Shown: piece by piece, positions 6,043 through 13,071 of the stretch
How the letters are laid out: the number at the start of each line of letters is the position of its first letter
Numbering within the stretch: the first letter of the stretch is position 1
Assembly (NCBI GenBank): GCA_964436865.1
Contig: CAYTFK010000194.1
Location: 1-13,163, forward strand
Direction: 5' to 3'
DNA from: JAXGPP01 sp964436865
GTDB lineage: Bacteria > Planctomycetota > Planctomycetia > Pirellulales > Thermoguttaceae
DNA: 13,163 nt
Program-made: the position numbers and the translations under genes
The notes under the pieces: model-generated
Database searches by the model: none
What the model was told of the DNA's origin: nothing
What the model saw: the letters and a program-made list of their open reading frames with translations, nothing else

Positions 6043-6444
6043 CTAAGGCGAGTCTTTGTTCTCGGACGAGGAGGCCTCGGCGCGTGCGGCGACGGCCGCT
6101 AACGCCTCCTGGCGCGAAGGGCAGATCGGCCAGAGGCGATTGAGGTGGGAGACTTCGAGCACCTCCCGTCCCAGCGGCGAGACATTGCAGATCGCCATAG
6201 CGCCGCCGCGGGCGCGCGCCCGTTGCCAGAGCGAGTTCATGGCCCAGAGCATCAGCGACCCGAAGTAGCCCGCGCGCTCCAGATCGAGCACGACGTGCTT
6301 GAGTTGTGACGCCTCGAATTGGGCGAGCACGCGGCCGAGTTCCGAGTGCAGGCGCTCCTCGTTGAGGCTGCTCACGTCTTCGAGAAGAACCATGACGAGG
6401 ATCTGGCCCTCGCTCTGCAATTCAAAGAGCCTGGTAACCGCCAT
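6043..6444 (-). CDS. STAS-domain protein (anti-sigma factor antagonist-like)
   Basis: A 133-residue single-domain protein of the STAS/SpoIIAA fold, which in partner-switching systems binds and frees anti-sigma kinases. The order of elements fits: strand 'GQILVMVLLEDVSS' (13-26), helix 'NEERLHSELGRVLAQFEA' (28-45), strand 'LKHVVLDLERAGYFGS' (48-63), helix 'LMLWAMNSLWQRARARG' (64-80), strand 'GAMAICNVSPLGREVLEVSHLNRLW' (81-105). The region that carries the phospho-acceptor Ser in a D-S-(S/T)-G motif reads Y-F-G-S-L. The Asp is lost and the only Ser (63) sits at the second position, so classical kinase control may be altered. The low-complexity tail (116-133) is Ala/Ser rich. The frame extends upstream to 6627 but runs through the promoter at 6479-6507, so ATG 6444 is used. 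No kinase or sigma factor gene is nearby. Confidence 0.85.
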   Translation of the reverse strand: MAVTRLFELQSEGQILVMVLLEDVSSLNEERLHSELGRVLAQFEASQLKHVVLDLERAGYFGSLMLWAMNSLWQRARARGGAMAICNVSPLGREVLEVSHLNRLWPICPSRQEALAAVAARAEASSSENKDSP

Positions 6445-6478
6445 CGTATTTCTTCTCCCATCCAGCGACAGCGGGGGT

Positions 6479-6507
6479 ATTGTACCGCCGCCAGACGCAT
6501 TTCGCAA
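6479..6507 (-). promoter_or_regulatory. Sigma70-type promoter of the STAS gene
   Basis: Reading the minus strand, TTGCGA (6502-6507) is followed by exactly 17 bases and then TACAAT (6479-6484). This matches -35 TTGACA at 4/6 and -10 TATAAT at 5/6 with ideal spacing. Transcription would start near 6472 and give a leader of about 28 bases containing GGGAGAAG before ATG 6444. Confidence 0.6.
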
Positions 6508-6904
6508 ATAGTTCAGGGCTCCACAGGGGCTAAGCAATCTTCCCAAACGCCACATACCACCAGGTCGCGGGCACGTTTGGGTGCCCGAGGAGCCAGAATC
6601 ACGTTCCACGGTGGGGGGCGGTGGCACGACTGAAACGCGAGAGTGTGTTGAGGCTGCTGTCCGGCCGAATGCTACCGTCTGATTCGCACGGCTGCCGGGT
6701 AGCTTGTGCAGGTCGCCCAGACAAATGGGGGCATTGTTTGGAAAGCGTGATTTGAGGTTTGTGGTGACAGCAGAGCTATCGATCTTTCCGATTGGCGAAA
6801 CTGGGAGGGATGCATTGAAGAGGCGTTTTTAGGAATGCGCCGAAGGAATCAATTCTTCACGCGACGGGCAAGTGTTTGCTCCTGCTTCCGCGGCGGGCTC
6901 GCCG

Positions 6905-6933
6905 GTTCTTTTCTCGTGCTATATTCCTATAAT
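6905..6933 (+). promoter_or_regulatory. Possible promoter for the DUF3467 gene
   Basis: A perfect -10 hexamer TATAAT (6928-6933) lies in an AT-rich pocket (ctatattcctataatgac) of an otherwise GC-rich sequence. The -35 side is poor (GTTCTT at 17-base spacing, TTCTTT at 16). If used, it would give an untranslated leader of about 225 bases before GTG 7166, including the hairpin at 7033-7053. Confidence 0.35.
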
Positions 6934-7032
6934 GACACTCTGCAGAGTTGCCTCCGGGCAGCCGGAATTGCTGGACAGGAGGCTCTACGCCAACTATTGG
7001 CATTCGCGTGAGGAACGGACCAGTGCGGCGCG

Positions 7033-7053
7033 ATCGGCAACTTTGTTGCCGAT
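7033..7053 (+). other. Perfect hairpin in the putative 5' leader
   Basis: ATCGGCAAC-TTT-GTTGCCGAT is a 9-bp perfect inverted repeat with a 3-base loop, ending 112 bases before the DUF3467 start. No T-run follows, so it is not a standard terminator. It could be a leader structure or a protein-binding operator. Confidence 0.45.
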
Positions 7054-7165
7054 GCGACTGCGCTTCGACTGGCTCAATTCCGCTGCGAAGCTCAATATAG
7101 TCTCCGGAGCGTGGGACCGTCCCGAACCGGATTTTGCATCGCTGTAACGAGAAGGGAGCCAACCA

Positions 7166-7591
7166 GTGGCCAAATCAGAAGACGCCCCTGAGAAGAACGA
7201 GCCAGAGCAGACTGTCGAGACACCGGCGGCCGAAGGAGCCGTGGCTCCACCGCAGGCCGCGCCGCAAGGCCCGCCGCGCGTGCAGGTGCAGATTGACGAC
7301 ACGAAGGCGATTGCCGCGTACGCCAATTTCTGCCGCGTAACCGGTACGCCCGAGGAACTGATTATCGACTTCGGCCTCAACCCGCAGCCGATCGGCGTGC
7401 CCACCCAGCCGATTCCTGTCACCCAGCGAATCATCACCAACTTCTACACCGCGAAGCGGATGTTGCACGCGCTGCAGTTGACCGTGCAGCGTCATGAGGC
7501 AACCTTTGGCGTGTTGGAGACCGACGTGCAGCGTCGAGTCCGGCCTGGTGCATTCGGCACCCCGCAGCCGCGCCCGCCGCAACAGCAGTAG
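7166..7591 (+). CDS. DUF3467 family protein
   Basis: A 141-residue cytoplasmic protein of the DUF3467 family, function unknown. The first ~37 residues are an acidic, then Pro/Ala-rich disordered tail. The conserved core (about 38-115) reads 'VQVQIDDTKAIAAYANFCRVTGTPEELIIDFGL' in pieces and then 'TQRIITNFYTAKRMLHAL'. That is the family pattern of an N-F-x-R-V-x-x-T-P-E-E-x-x-x-D-F-G block followed by a strand and an alkaline helix. The C-terminus is again Pro/Gln rich. The start is GTG, supported by AAGGGAG about seven bases upstream. It is a single-gene unit, convergent with the TPR gene and separated from it by the stem-loop cluster at 7601-7722. Confidence 0.85.
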   Translation: MAKSEDAPEKNEPEQTVETPAAEGAVAPPQAAPQGPPRVQVQIDDTKAIAAYANFCRVTGTPEELIIDFGLNPQPIGVPTQPIPVTQRIITNFYTAKRMLHALQLTVQRHEATFGVLETDVQRRVRPGAFGTPQPRPPQQQ

Positions 7592-7600
7592 TTGCCGCCG

Positions 7601-7722
7601 CGGGACAGCGATTCTGCCTCAAGGCACAGTCGAGCGTCCCGCCTCGATGCATAATCGAGCCGTGCCCGTCGCTGGCATGCCGTGGAGAGTCTACGACCAC
7701 GGCCATCCGGCGACGGGCACGG
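7601..7722. other. Three consecutive stem-loops between convergent genes
   Basis: Hairpin 1, 7601-7641: CGGGAC/GTCCCG outer stem, then GC/GC, then a nine-position inner stem with one mismatch, capped by TCAA. Hairpin 2, 7643-7659: CTCGAT-GCATA-ATCGAG. Hairpin 3, 7660-7722: a 16-bp stem with one G-T pair (7660-7675 with 7707-7722), then nine further pairs with single-base bulges, and an 11-base loop (7686-7696). Only one base separates hairpins 1 and 2, and none separates 2 and 3. TCGTTTTGTT follows at 7723-7732, so the last hairpin may terminate the DUF3467 transcript. The amount of structure exceeds what a terminator needs. Confidence 0.6.
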
Positions 7723-7781
7723 TCGTTTTGTTCCCGTTGGGCTGCGGTTCCAGGGGCAGCGGAAGTCGAGGCTTCAGCCGC

Positions 7782-8123
7782 TCATGATTGCTCAGACTGC
7801 CGCTGCATGGCGGCGACCTGGGCCTGCCGAGCCTGGAACATGGCCTGCTCGGCTTCGGGAATCATCCCCGCCTTCTGGCAGACCAGGCTCAAGGCGATGA
7901 AGCTGAAGGAATCCTCGGGTTCCAATTCGCACACTTTGCGGGCGTGCGCCACCGCCTGGGGATACTTCTCCTGCTTGCTGTAGAAGACGCTGAGGGCCGC
8001 GTGGGCCAGGGCGTAGTCGGGCGCTTCGGCCACGAGATCCTGCAACATGCCGACCGCTTCGTCGAGTTTCCCTTCCTGCTGCAAGACTATGGCCTGATCG
8101 TAGATTTCGTCGTGGGTCGGCAT
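7782..8123 (-). CDS. Small tetratricopeptide-repeat (TPR) protein
   Basis: A 113-residue protein made almost wholly of TPR helices, a scaffold for protein-protein contacts. Three units can be laid out: 4-37 ('HDEIYDQAIVLQQEGKLDEA...'), 38-71 ('ALAHAALSVFYSKQEKYPQA...'), and 72-105 ('SFSFIALSLVCQKAGMIPEA...'). Each has the TPR small/large residue spacing, and the first two end in the 'AP-D' or 'EPED' turn. There is no signal peptide, so it is probably cytoplasmic. The frame extends to 8294, but the upstream part is low-complexity and Pro-rich; ATG 8123 begins the first helix. CCGGAG about a dozen bases upstream is a weak ribosome-binding site. The partner is unknown. Confidence 0.82.
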   Translation of the reverse strand: MPTHDEIYDQAIVLQQEGKLDEAVGMLQDLVAEAPDYALAHAALSVFYSKQEKYPQAVAHARKVCELEPEDSFSFIALSLVCQKAGMIPEAEQAMFQARQAQVAAMQRQSEQS

Positions 8124-8549
8124 GGCGGCTGGGTTCTCCGGAGCAGGAACAGGGACGAAAGGAAGTTTACGCCTTCCGACCGGTGGGGGCCAGGGGCAAT
8201 GGAATGCGTCTTGCCGCCCGCCCGGCGGGGCGACCACAGCAAGGGCTCCGACGGCCAGGCCGCAGGATTTGCCAACCATGCCCGATTTGCGCAAAGCTCA
8301 CGGCGGCTGGCCCTTGCGGGGGCCAAAGCCGGAATCCAGCAGGGTCCCCTCGGGCAGGAAAACAGGAAAAACCGGCGAAAAGCCGATCCTCGTCGTGAAC
8401 CGTCCCCCGCTGCCGGGCCGATAACAGTCAGCGCGTGCGGCGGCGGGGCGGCTAGCCATCAGGCACCCCCTCCGCCGCATCCGCTCGGAGCCTGCCGCGC
8501 GTGAGCGGCCGGCCCATTCCCGTGCACTCAGGTTTCGAGGTCCAAACCC
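8124..8549. other. Divergent intergenic region (~425 bp), no gene seen
   Basis: This spacer separates the divergent TPR and lpxA genes. Frames across it are mirror images of coding sequence or very Gly/Pro/Arg-rich and are not believable. An imperfect inverted repeat at 8304-8331 pairs CGGC and GGCCC with GGGCC and GCCG around TTGCG. A GATAAC near 8423 could be a -10 element for lpxA, but no matching -35 was found. Nothing else stands out. Confidence 0.4.
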
Positions 8550-9407
8550 GTGAGAGTTCACCCTCTGGCCGTCGTGAGCCCGACGGCTGTGATCGGTCGC
8601 GACGTCGAGATTGGTCCTTTTTGCGTGGTGGAGTCCGAAGCAACGATTGGCGATGGCTGCAAGCTGGAGAGCCGTGTCGTCGTCAAGAGCGGGACTACGC
8701 TGGGACCGAACAACTGGATCTGCGAAGGCGTGGTGCTGGGCGGAATGCCGCAGCACGTTCACATGCCCGAGCAACCGGGCCGCGTGGTGATCGGCGCCGG
8801 CAATACGATCCGCGAGAATGTCACCGTTCACCGCGCGCTCGGCGCCGGTGAGGCCACGATCATCGGCGACGGCAACCTGCTCATGGTCAACGTGCACATC
8901 GCCCACGACTGCCGGGTGGGAGATCACACGATTTTTGCCAACAACGCCATGCTTGCCGGTCACGTGGCGGTGGGCGACCGGGCCTATGTCTCCGGCGCGG
9001 CGGCCGCGCACCAGTTCTGCCGCATCGGCACACTGGCGATGGTCGGCGGCCAGTCGCACATCACGAAGGATGTGCCGCCCTATGTCACTGTGGACGGGTT
9101 GAGCAGCTATATCGTCGGCCTGAACCAGATCGGGCTGCGGCGCGCCGGGTTCACGGTGAGCGACGTGCGGCAACTGAAGGCGGCGTATCGCGTGATCTAT
9201 CGCAGCCGGCTGACGTGGAACGAAATTCTCACCCGGCTCCATCAGGAGTTTCCTGCGGGGCCGGCGGCGGAGTTCTACCGGTTCCTGGCTGCGACCCGTC
9301 GCGGAATCGTGGCCGAGCGCCGCGCCCCGCCGGGCGCGACGATCAAACTCCGGACCGAGGCGGAACCTGAGGAAGCGACCCAGAAGCTTCAGGTTCGCGC
9401 CGGTTGA
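8550..9407 (+). CDS. lpxA: Acyl-ACP--UDP-N-acetylglucosamine O-acyltransferase
   Basis: LpxA catalyses the first step of lipid A synthesis, moving a 3-hydroxyacyl chain from ACP to UDP-GlcNAc in the cytoplasm. At 285 residues it is slightly longer than E. coli LpxA (262). The N-terminal two thirds is a left-handed beta helix of hexapeptide repeats ('VHPLAVVSPTAVIGRDVEIG' onwards). 'IGAGNTIRENVTVHR' (81-95), 'VHIAHDC' (115-121), 'LAGHV' (135-139) and 'AHQFCRIG' (153-160) match the family. His119, His138 and His154 correspond by motif spacing to E. coli His125 (catalytic base), His144 and His160. The helical C-terminal domain starts near 193 (QIGLRRAGF), with 'YRVIYRS' conserved. The start is GTG, with GAGG nine bases upstream. 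No lpxD, lpxB, lpxC or fabZ lies beside it. Confidence 0.95.
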   Translation: MRVHPLAVVSPTAVIGRDVEIGPFCVVESEATIGDGCKLESRVVVKSGTTLGPNNWICEGVVLGGMPQHVHMPEQPGRVVIGAGNTIRENVTVHRALGAGEATIIGDGNLLMVNVHIAHDCRVGDHTIFANNAMLAGHVAVGDRAYVSGAAAAHQFCRIGTLAMVGGQSHITKDVPPYVTVDGLSSYIVGLNQIGLRRAGFTVSDVRQLKAAYRVIYRSRLTWNEILTRLHQEFPAGPAAEFYRFLAATRRGIVAERRAPPGATIKLRTEAEPEEATQKLQVRAG

Positions 9408-9438
9408 AGGCGCGGCGCGTTGCGCGTCGAGTGCCTCC

Positions 9439-9470
9439 ACGTGCCCAAGCACGAGCTTGGGCACGTTTTT
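9439..9470 (+). terminator. Intrinsic terminator of lpxA
   Basis: ACGTGCCCAAGC (9439-9450) and GCTTGGGCACGT (9455-9466) form a perfect 12-bp stem with a 4-base ACGA loop, and the T-run at 9466-9470 directly follows. It begins 31 bases after the lpxA stop. For the convergent minus-strand gene ending at 9476 the same hairpin is present but without a T-run, so it is a one-way terminator by sequence. Confidence 0.88.
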
Positions 9471-9475
9471 GTGTT

Positions 9476-12136
9476 TCATTGTCCCACGGCAACCCGGTAG
9501 TTGAGCACGCGCGAGCCGCCGGTCTCCTCGGCGCGCATCCAGAGTGTCTTGCCGGCCAGGTCGGCGCCGTCGGCCAGCCGGTAGATCCGCGAGTCCTGGC
9601 CGTGAGGCGGGGCGGCGGTGGCGATCTCCATGCGCCGCCGATCCGGTGCGTAGAGATAGCAGCGAAACCGCACCGCCGATTCCGTCTCGTTCAGCAGGCG
9701 CTGTTCGACTTCCACTTCGCCCTGGCCGTTGAGGCGCGCGGCGAGTTCGAAGGACAGGCCTTCGAAGCCGACGTCGATCGATCGGTAGACGGAAAACCGC
9801 GTGGGAGGGGACGTGTCCAGATCAAATTCGATGCGAACGGGGTGCCGCCCGCTGATCACGTTATAGGGCAATTGTATCTCAAGCGGACACTCCCATGCCT
9901 CTCCGGCGGCGAGCCGCAGCATTCCCGAGCGCGGCTCCACGCCCCAGTCGTCGGGCACTACCAGCCGGAATCGCCCGCTGGCGCCGTGCGAGAAAGTGTT
10001 CCTCAGGCGGAGCGTGTTGGAATGGCGCTGGCCCAGCACGCTGGGGATCCTGCTGCTGTCGAGCACGCACTGTTGCCGCCAGCGGACGACGGCCGGGTCG
10101 ACGCCGGTAACGAATGTCGGCACGCGCTGGACCGGCAGCGTTTGCATGCCGTCTTCGACGGCCGGGACGCGGCTGTTGCCGAACACGTCGAGTTGTTTCA
10201 CGTCGTGACCGAGCCAGGCAGTCTCGTCAACCGGCACGTCGTTCCAGACCACCATCACGGCATCTTTTTCGCCGGCAAACACCTGGTTGGGGCTGCCGCC
10301 CGGCAGATCGACGCTGCCCAGCGACTCGCGGCCGCCTAGCTCTAGAGCGGTGGTGCGCCAAGGCAGCAGCAGTTCACCCGGCGTACCGTCGGGGTTCATC
10401 AATCCGTCGGCGCCAAAGGGATCGGCGGCGAAGATGGTGCTCGCTCCGCCACTCTTGGCCGCCATCATGCGATGGACCAGGTCGGCGACGCGGCTTTCCA
10501 ACGCGTAGCGGTCCTTGGCCAGCGGCTGGAGCATGACCCATCGTTCGACATCACTCGGCCGCCGGTCGCCGAGATAGGCGGCCAACTCCTGTCGCGTCAG
10601 CGGCGGATTGCCGCTGAGGCAGACAAACCGCCACGGAGGCGCAATGGCCCCAGTATTCGGAAGCTCCTGCATCCAGTCCCAACTCAAGCCGAGTTCGGTA
10701 TCCGGTCCCAACTCGCCTTTGATGGCGGCGATTCGCTGGGCCACGTCGGCGGAACGGGCAAGGCTCGTGTCGTCGTCGGCTCCCAATTGCCACAGGCGGA
10801 CGTAGATTCCGAGGCGCGCCAGCACGGCCCGCAATCCGGGCCCCCAGAGCTTTGCATCGGAGGCCAGCACTTCGGCCGCCGTCTGGCCGACCGTCGGATC
10901 GAGCTGAGCGCGGACGGCGGCGGGAGGCGTGTCGAGTACGCCCACCAGGACGATCCCCCGCTGCGAGAGCCGTTCGGCCAGTTGCGTCAGCCGGTCGATC
11001 GACTGGCCGTCCGCCTCGTCGACCCACATCGGCAGCTTCACGCAGCCGATTCCGGCCTCGCCGACCAATTCGGCCAGCGCCGACCATCCGAGCGGTTCTG
11101 CACCGCGCGGCAATGACCAGCCGAAGTCGGTCGCGGTCGGAGTGGATGTCGGCGACAGGACGGCTAGCGAGGTCGCGCGGCTGAGCGCGCTGGGGCCGGC
11201 GAGCGAAGCACGGACGCGGTAGAACCCCGGTCCAGGGATCGGCGGCAGCCACTCCCCTTCGGCGACGTGGGCCGATGCGGCTTCCGACACGGTCCCGTCT
11301 GAATGCTCTGTGCCTGCCGACTCCGCTTCCGTAGGAGCAGAGGGCGGCGCCGGCTCGTCGGCGTTCCGCACTTTCAACGGGACCGATTGCCGGGCGACGC
11401 ACTGTCCCAGGACGTTCTCGAGTTCCATGACGGCGGCCGAGCCCGTCTCATCGATACCTGAAGCGAATATGGAGATGTTGGCCTGTTGCGGGTCGGCGAA
11501 GACGTGGTGCCGATTTTCCATGGTGAGCACCAGGCGCGGCAGCCGGGCGATTCGCACCTCGGCGAAGCGTGCCGTGCCGGTGAGGTCGGCAGGCCCATCG
11601 GGCTCGACGTGCAATCCGGCCACCACGCCGCGGATGGCGGGATGCTGAGGCGAGACCGGGCCGAGCCGAACCACCTGCCACTGGCTTGTGCCGCCAATCG
11701 ATCTGGAGCGGAATTCCTCCAGACGCCGGCGGCTCTCGTCGAGGAATCCCAGCGAAACGAATGCCTTGTCGCCGACCAGTCCGGCAGTGCTTACGTAGAC
11801 CTCGAGGATATAGTCGTAGAGCGATGCAGCGGGGACCGTCGGGCTGAAAGCCACGGCCGCACCGCCATCCAGATCGATTCGCAGGCAACCTTGGGTATGC
11901 GGACCGGGATCGTTGGTGATGGCGATCGGCAGCCAGTGCGGGAAGCCGGGGCCGCGGCGACGGGTCCAACCATCGGGCCAGGTGTCGTAGTTCACGTCGC
12001 TCGACTCGTTGAACATCGAGCGAAACATTTCCTTTCCACCCGGGATCTGGTCGGCGATGGGCGCGGCCGGCCCAGCCGCTAAAATCACCAAGGGGAGGAT
12101 CCAGATCATGATTCGAGGCGTCCTTGCCACCAACAT
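9476..12136 (-). CDS. Large secreted glycosidase-like protein, possibly catalytically inactive
   Basis: An 886-residue exported protein. A signal peptide (RTPR, then a hydrophobic stretch ~9-25 with A-x-A) is followed by a jelly-roll-like domain (about 37-200). An Ig-like segment (200-330) carries a Pro/Ser/Glu-rich insert (261-292). A predicted TIM-barrel region follows (about 338-600), then a small beta domain with 'VVWNDVP' and 'LDVFGN' (626-680). The end is a NEW3-like or Ig-like C-terminus ('VVPDDWGVEPRSGMLRLAAGE', 726-746). The 'V-R-L-W-Q-L-G-A-D' at 446-454, followed by 'ADVAQRIAAIKGELGPDTELG', matches the strand-4 'WEIWNEP...IKxxDP' layout of clan GH-A glycosidases (GH39/GH5-like). 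The catalytic N-E is replaced by G-A, so hydrolysis is doubtful. ATG 12136 gives the signal peptide a positive n-region; ATG 12109 has AAGGA upstream and is possible. No GH family can be assigned by eye. Confidence 0.82.
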   Translation of the reverse strand: MLVARTPRIMIWILPLVILAAGPAAPIADQIPGGKEMFRSMFNESSDVNYDTWPDGWTRRRGPGFPHWLPIAITNDPGPHTQGCLRIDLDGGAAVAFSPTVPAASLYDYILEVYVSTAGLVGDKAFVSLGFLDESRRRLEEFRSRSIGGTSQWQVVRLGPVSPQHPAIRGVVAGLHVEPDGPADLTGTARFAEVRIARLPRLVLTMENRHHVFADPQQANISIFASGIDETGSAAVMELENVLGQCVARQSVPLKVRNADEPAPPSAPTEAESAGTEHSDGTVSEAASAHVAEGEWLPPIPGPGFYRVRASLAGPSALSRATSLAVLSPTSTPTATDFGWSLPRGAEPLGWSALAELVGEAGIGCVKLPMWVDEADGQSIDRLTQLAERLSQRGIVLVGVLDTPPAAVRAQLDPTVGQTAAEVLASDAKLWGPGLRAVLARLGIYVRLWQLGADDDTSLARSADVAQRIAAIKGELGPDTELGLSWDWMQELPNTGAIAPPWRFVCLSGNPPLTRQELAAYLGDRRPSDVERWVMLQPLAKDRYALESRVADLVHRMMAAKSGGASTIFAADPFGADGLMNPDGTPGELLLPWRTTALELGGRESLGSVDLPGGSPNQVFAGEKDAVMVVWNDVPVDETAWLGHDVKQLDVFGNSRVPAVEDGMQTLPVQRVPTFVTGVDPAVVRWRQQCVLDSSRIPSVLGQRHSNTLRLRNTFSHGASGRFRLVVPDDWGVEPRSGMLRLAAGEAWECPLEIQLPYNVISGRHPVRIEFDLDTSPPTRFSVYRSIDVGFEGLSFELAARLNGQGEVEVEQRLLNETESAVRFRCYLYAPDRRRMEIATAAPPHGQDSRIYRLADGADLAGKTLWMRAEETGGSRVLNYRVAVGQ

Positions 12137-12272
12137 GGGTGGCTTACAGTGCCGGCGGGCTCGATGATCTCAGTCTCGGCCGCGGCGAGGACTGGCTGAT
12201 GATGCCAGACATTCAGCGGCAGGGTCCCCCCTGACGTCGGATTTCCGGCCAATATTCTGGACAGTAGTACCC

Positions 12273-12285
12273 GAAGGAGCCCTGC
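12273..12285 (+). promoter_or_regulatory. Shine-Dalgarno deciding a GTG start
   Basis: GAAGGAG (12273-12279) sits six bases before GTG 12286, an ideal spacing. It is the strongest ribosome-binding site in the window and supports the GTG start of the isomerase-like gene. Confidence 0.65.
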
Positions 12286-13062
12286 GTGGCCAGACTGAAA
12301 ATCGGAGTGGATATCGCTGCGTTGAACCTGCCGCCCCGCCAGGCCATGGCGGCGGCAGCGGAAATGGGGGCCGATGCGGTGGAGATCAACGCCCGTGGAG
12401 AATTGGGCCCACAGTTGTCGCAGACAGGTCTGCGGGAATTGAGGAAGGTGCTCGACGACCTGCGGCTCCGGGTTTCGGCGGTGACCTTTCGAACCCGGCG
12501 AGGTTACAACACGACGGCAGAGTTGGAGCGTCGGGTTGCCGCCACCAAAGCGGCGATGGACCTGGCTCACAAACTGGGCACCGGAGTTGTGGTGAATCAT
12601 GCGGGTCGGGTACCCGGCGACACCGATTCGGAGGCCTGGAGGCTGCTCGTCGAAGTGCTGACCGATCTGGCCCACCACGGCAACCGCGCTGGAGCAATTC
12701 TGGCCCTGGAGACAACCACCGATAGCGGCCCGGACATGGCGCGGCTGCTGGCCGCGCTGCCGGAAGGTCTGGTCGGTGTGGATCTCAATCCAGGAGCCTT
12801 GCTGCTCAGCGGCCATTCGCCATTGGAGGCCGTGGCAGCCCTCGGCCCGCGGATTCTGCACGTTCATGCCACCGACGCCATACTGGTTCCCGGCGGCCGA
12901 TCGGAGTCGACCTCGCTGGGAGAGGGCAGCGCGGATTTTCCAGGTCTTCTCGGCGCGCTGGCGGATCATGACTATCGGGGCTTCTTCACCGTGACTGCCC
13001 AGACGGCTTCCGATTCGCGAACGGAGATTGCCGACGCCGTCCGGTATCTGCGCAGCTTCTGA
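12286..13062 (+). CDS. Xylose isomerase-like TIM-barrel protein (sugar phosphate isomerase/epimerase family)
   Basis: A 258-residue cytoplasmic protein of the AP endonuclease 2/xylose isomerase-like TIM-barrel superfamily, members of which isomerise or epimerise sugars with a divalent metal. It covers the whole barrel: 'KIGVDIAALNLPPRQAMAAAAEMGADAVEI' at the start, Glu142 in 'LALETT', Asp166 in 'GVDLNPG', His192/His194 in 'LHVHATDA', and 'LGEGSADFPGLLGAL' (211-225). These match the usual Glu, Asp and His metal ligands and the G-x-G-x-(V/I/A)-D-F loop. The fourth ligand, a Glu in the last strand ('L-T-V-E' in relatives), is replaced: here it reads F-T-V-T-A-Q. The GTG start is fixed by AAGGAG. 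It diverges from the large secreted gene with a 149-bp gap, so shared regulation is possible. The substrate is unknown. Confidence 0.86.
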   Translation: MARLKIGVDIAALNLPPRQAMAAAAEMGADAVEINARGELGPQLSQTGLRELRKVLDDLRLRVSAVTFRTRRGYNTTAELERRVAATKAAMDLAHKLGTGVVVNHAGRVPGDTDSEAWRLLVEVLTDLAHHGNRAGAILALETTTDSGPDMARLLAALPEGLVGVDLNPGALLLSGHSPLEAVAALGPRILHVHATDAILVPGGRSESTSLGEGSADFPGLLGALADHDYRGFFTVTAQTASDSRTEIADAVRYLRSF

Positions 13063-13071
13063 ATCGCGGGC

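Larger units (their letters stand above)
6445..7165. other. Long intergenic region (~720 bp) with promoters and hairpins, no convincing gene
   Basis: Short open frames exist on both strands (for example 6872-7147 +, 6857-7162 -), but none has a ribosome-binding site or protein-like composition. Visible structure: the minus-strand STAS promoter; an inverted repeat CGGGCAC-N6-GTGCCCG at 6568-6587; an inverted repeat GCTACC...GGTAGC at 6671-6703; TATAAT at 6928-6933; and a perfect 9-bp hairpin at 7033-7053. No tRNA, RNase P, SRP RNA or tmRNA signature was recognised. The stretch may hold a leader or a small RNA, which cannot be decided by eye. Confidence 0.5.

Noticed and set aside
6445..6627. 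Longer start for the STAS protein at 6627
   Set aside because: The extension lacks any STAS feature and crosses a good promoter (6479-6507). ATG 6444 begins the first strand of the domain and has a Shine-Dalgarno sequence.
6872..7147. Possible small gene (91 codons, +) and opposite frame at 6857-7162
   Set aside because: No ribosome-binding site and no recognisable motif. The frame overlaps the putative -10 box and the perfect hairpin. Not convincing without conservation data.
8550..9407. Alternative calls for the hexapeptide-repeat protein (LpxD, other O-acyltransferase)
   Set aside because: HIAHDC, LAGHV and AHQFCRIG at the right spacing plus the C-terminal YRxIYRS helix are LpxA features. 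The N-terminal uridine-binding domain of LpxD is absent.
8298..9479. Minus-strand open frame of 393 codons opposite lpxA
   Set aside because: The plus strand encodes an unmistakable LpxA with conserved active-site histidines. The antisense frame is Arg/His/Ala-rich and runs into a non-coding gap and a terminator.
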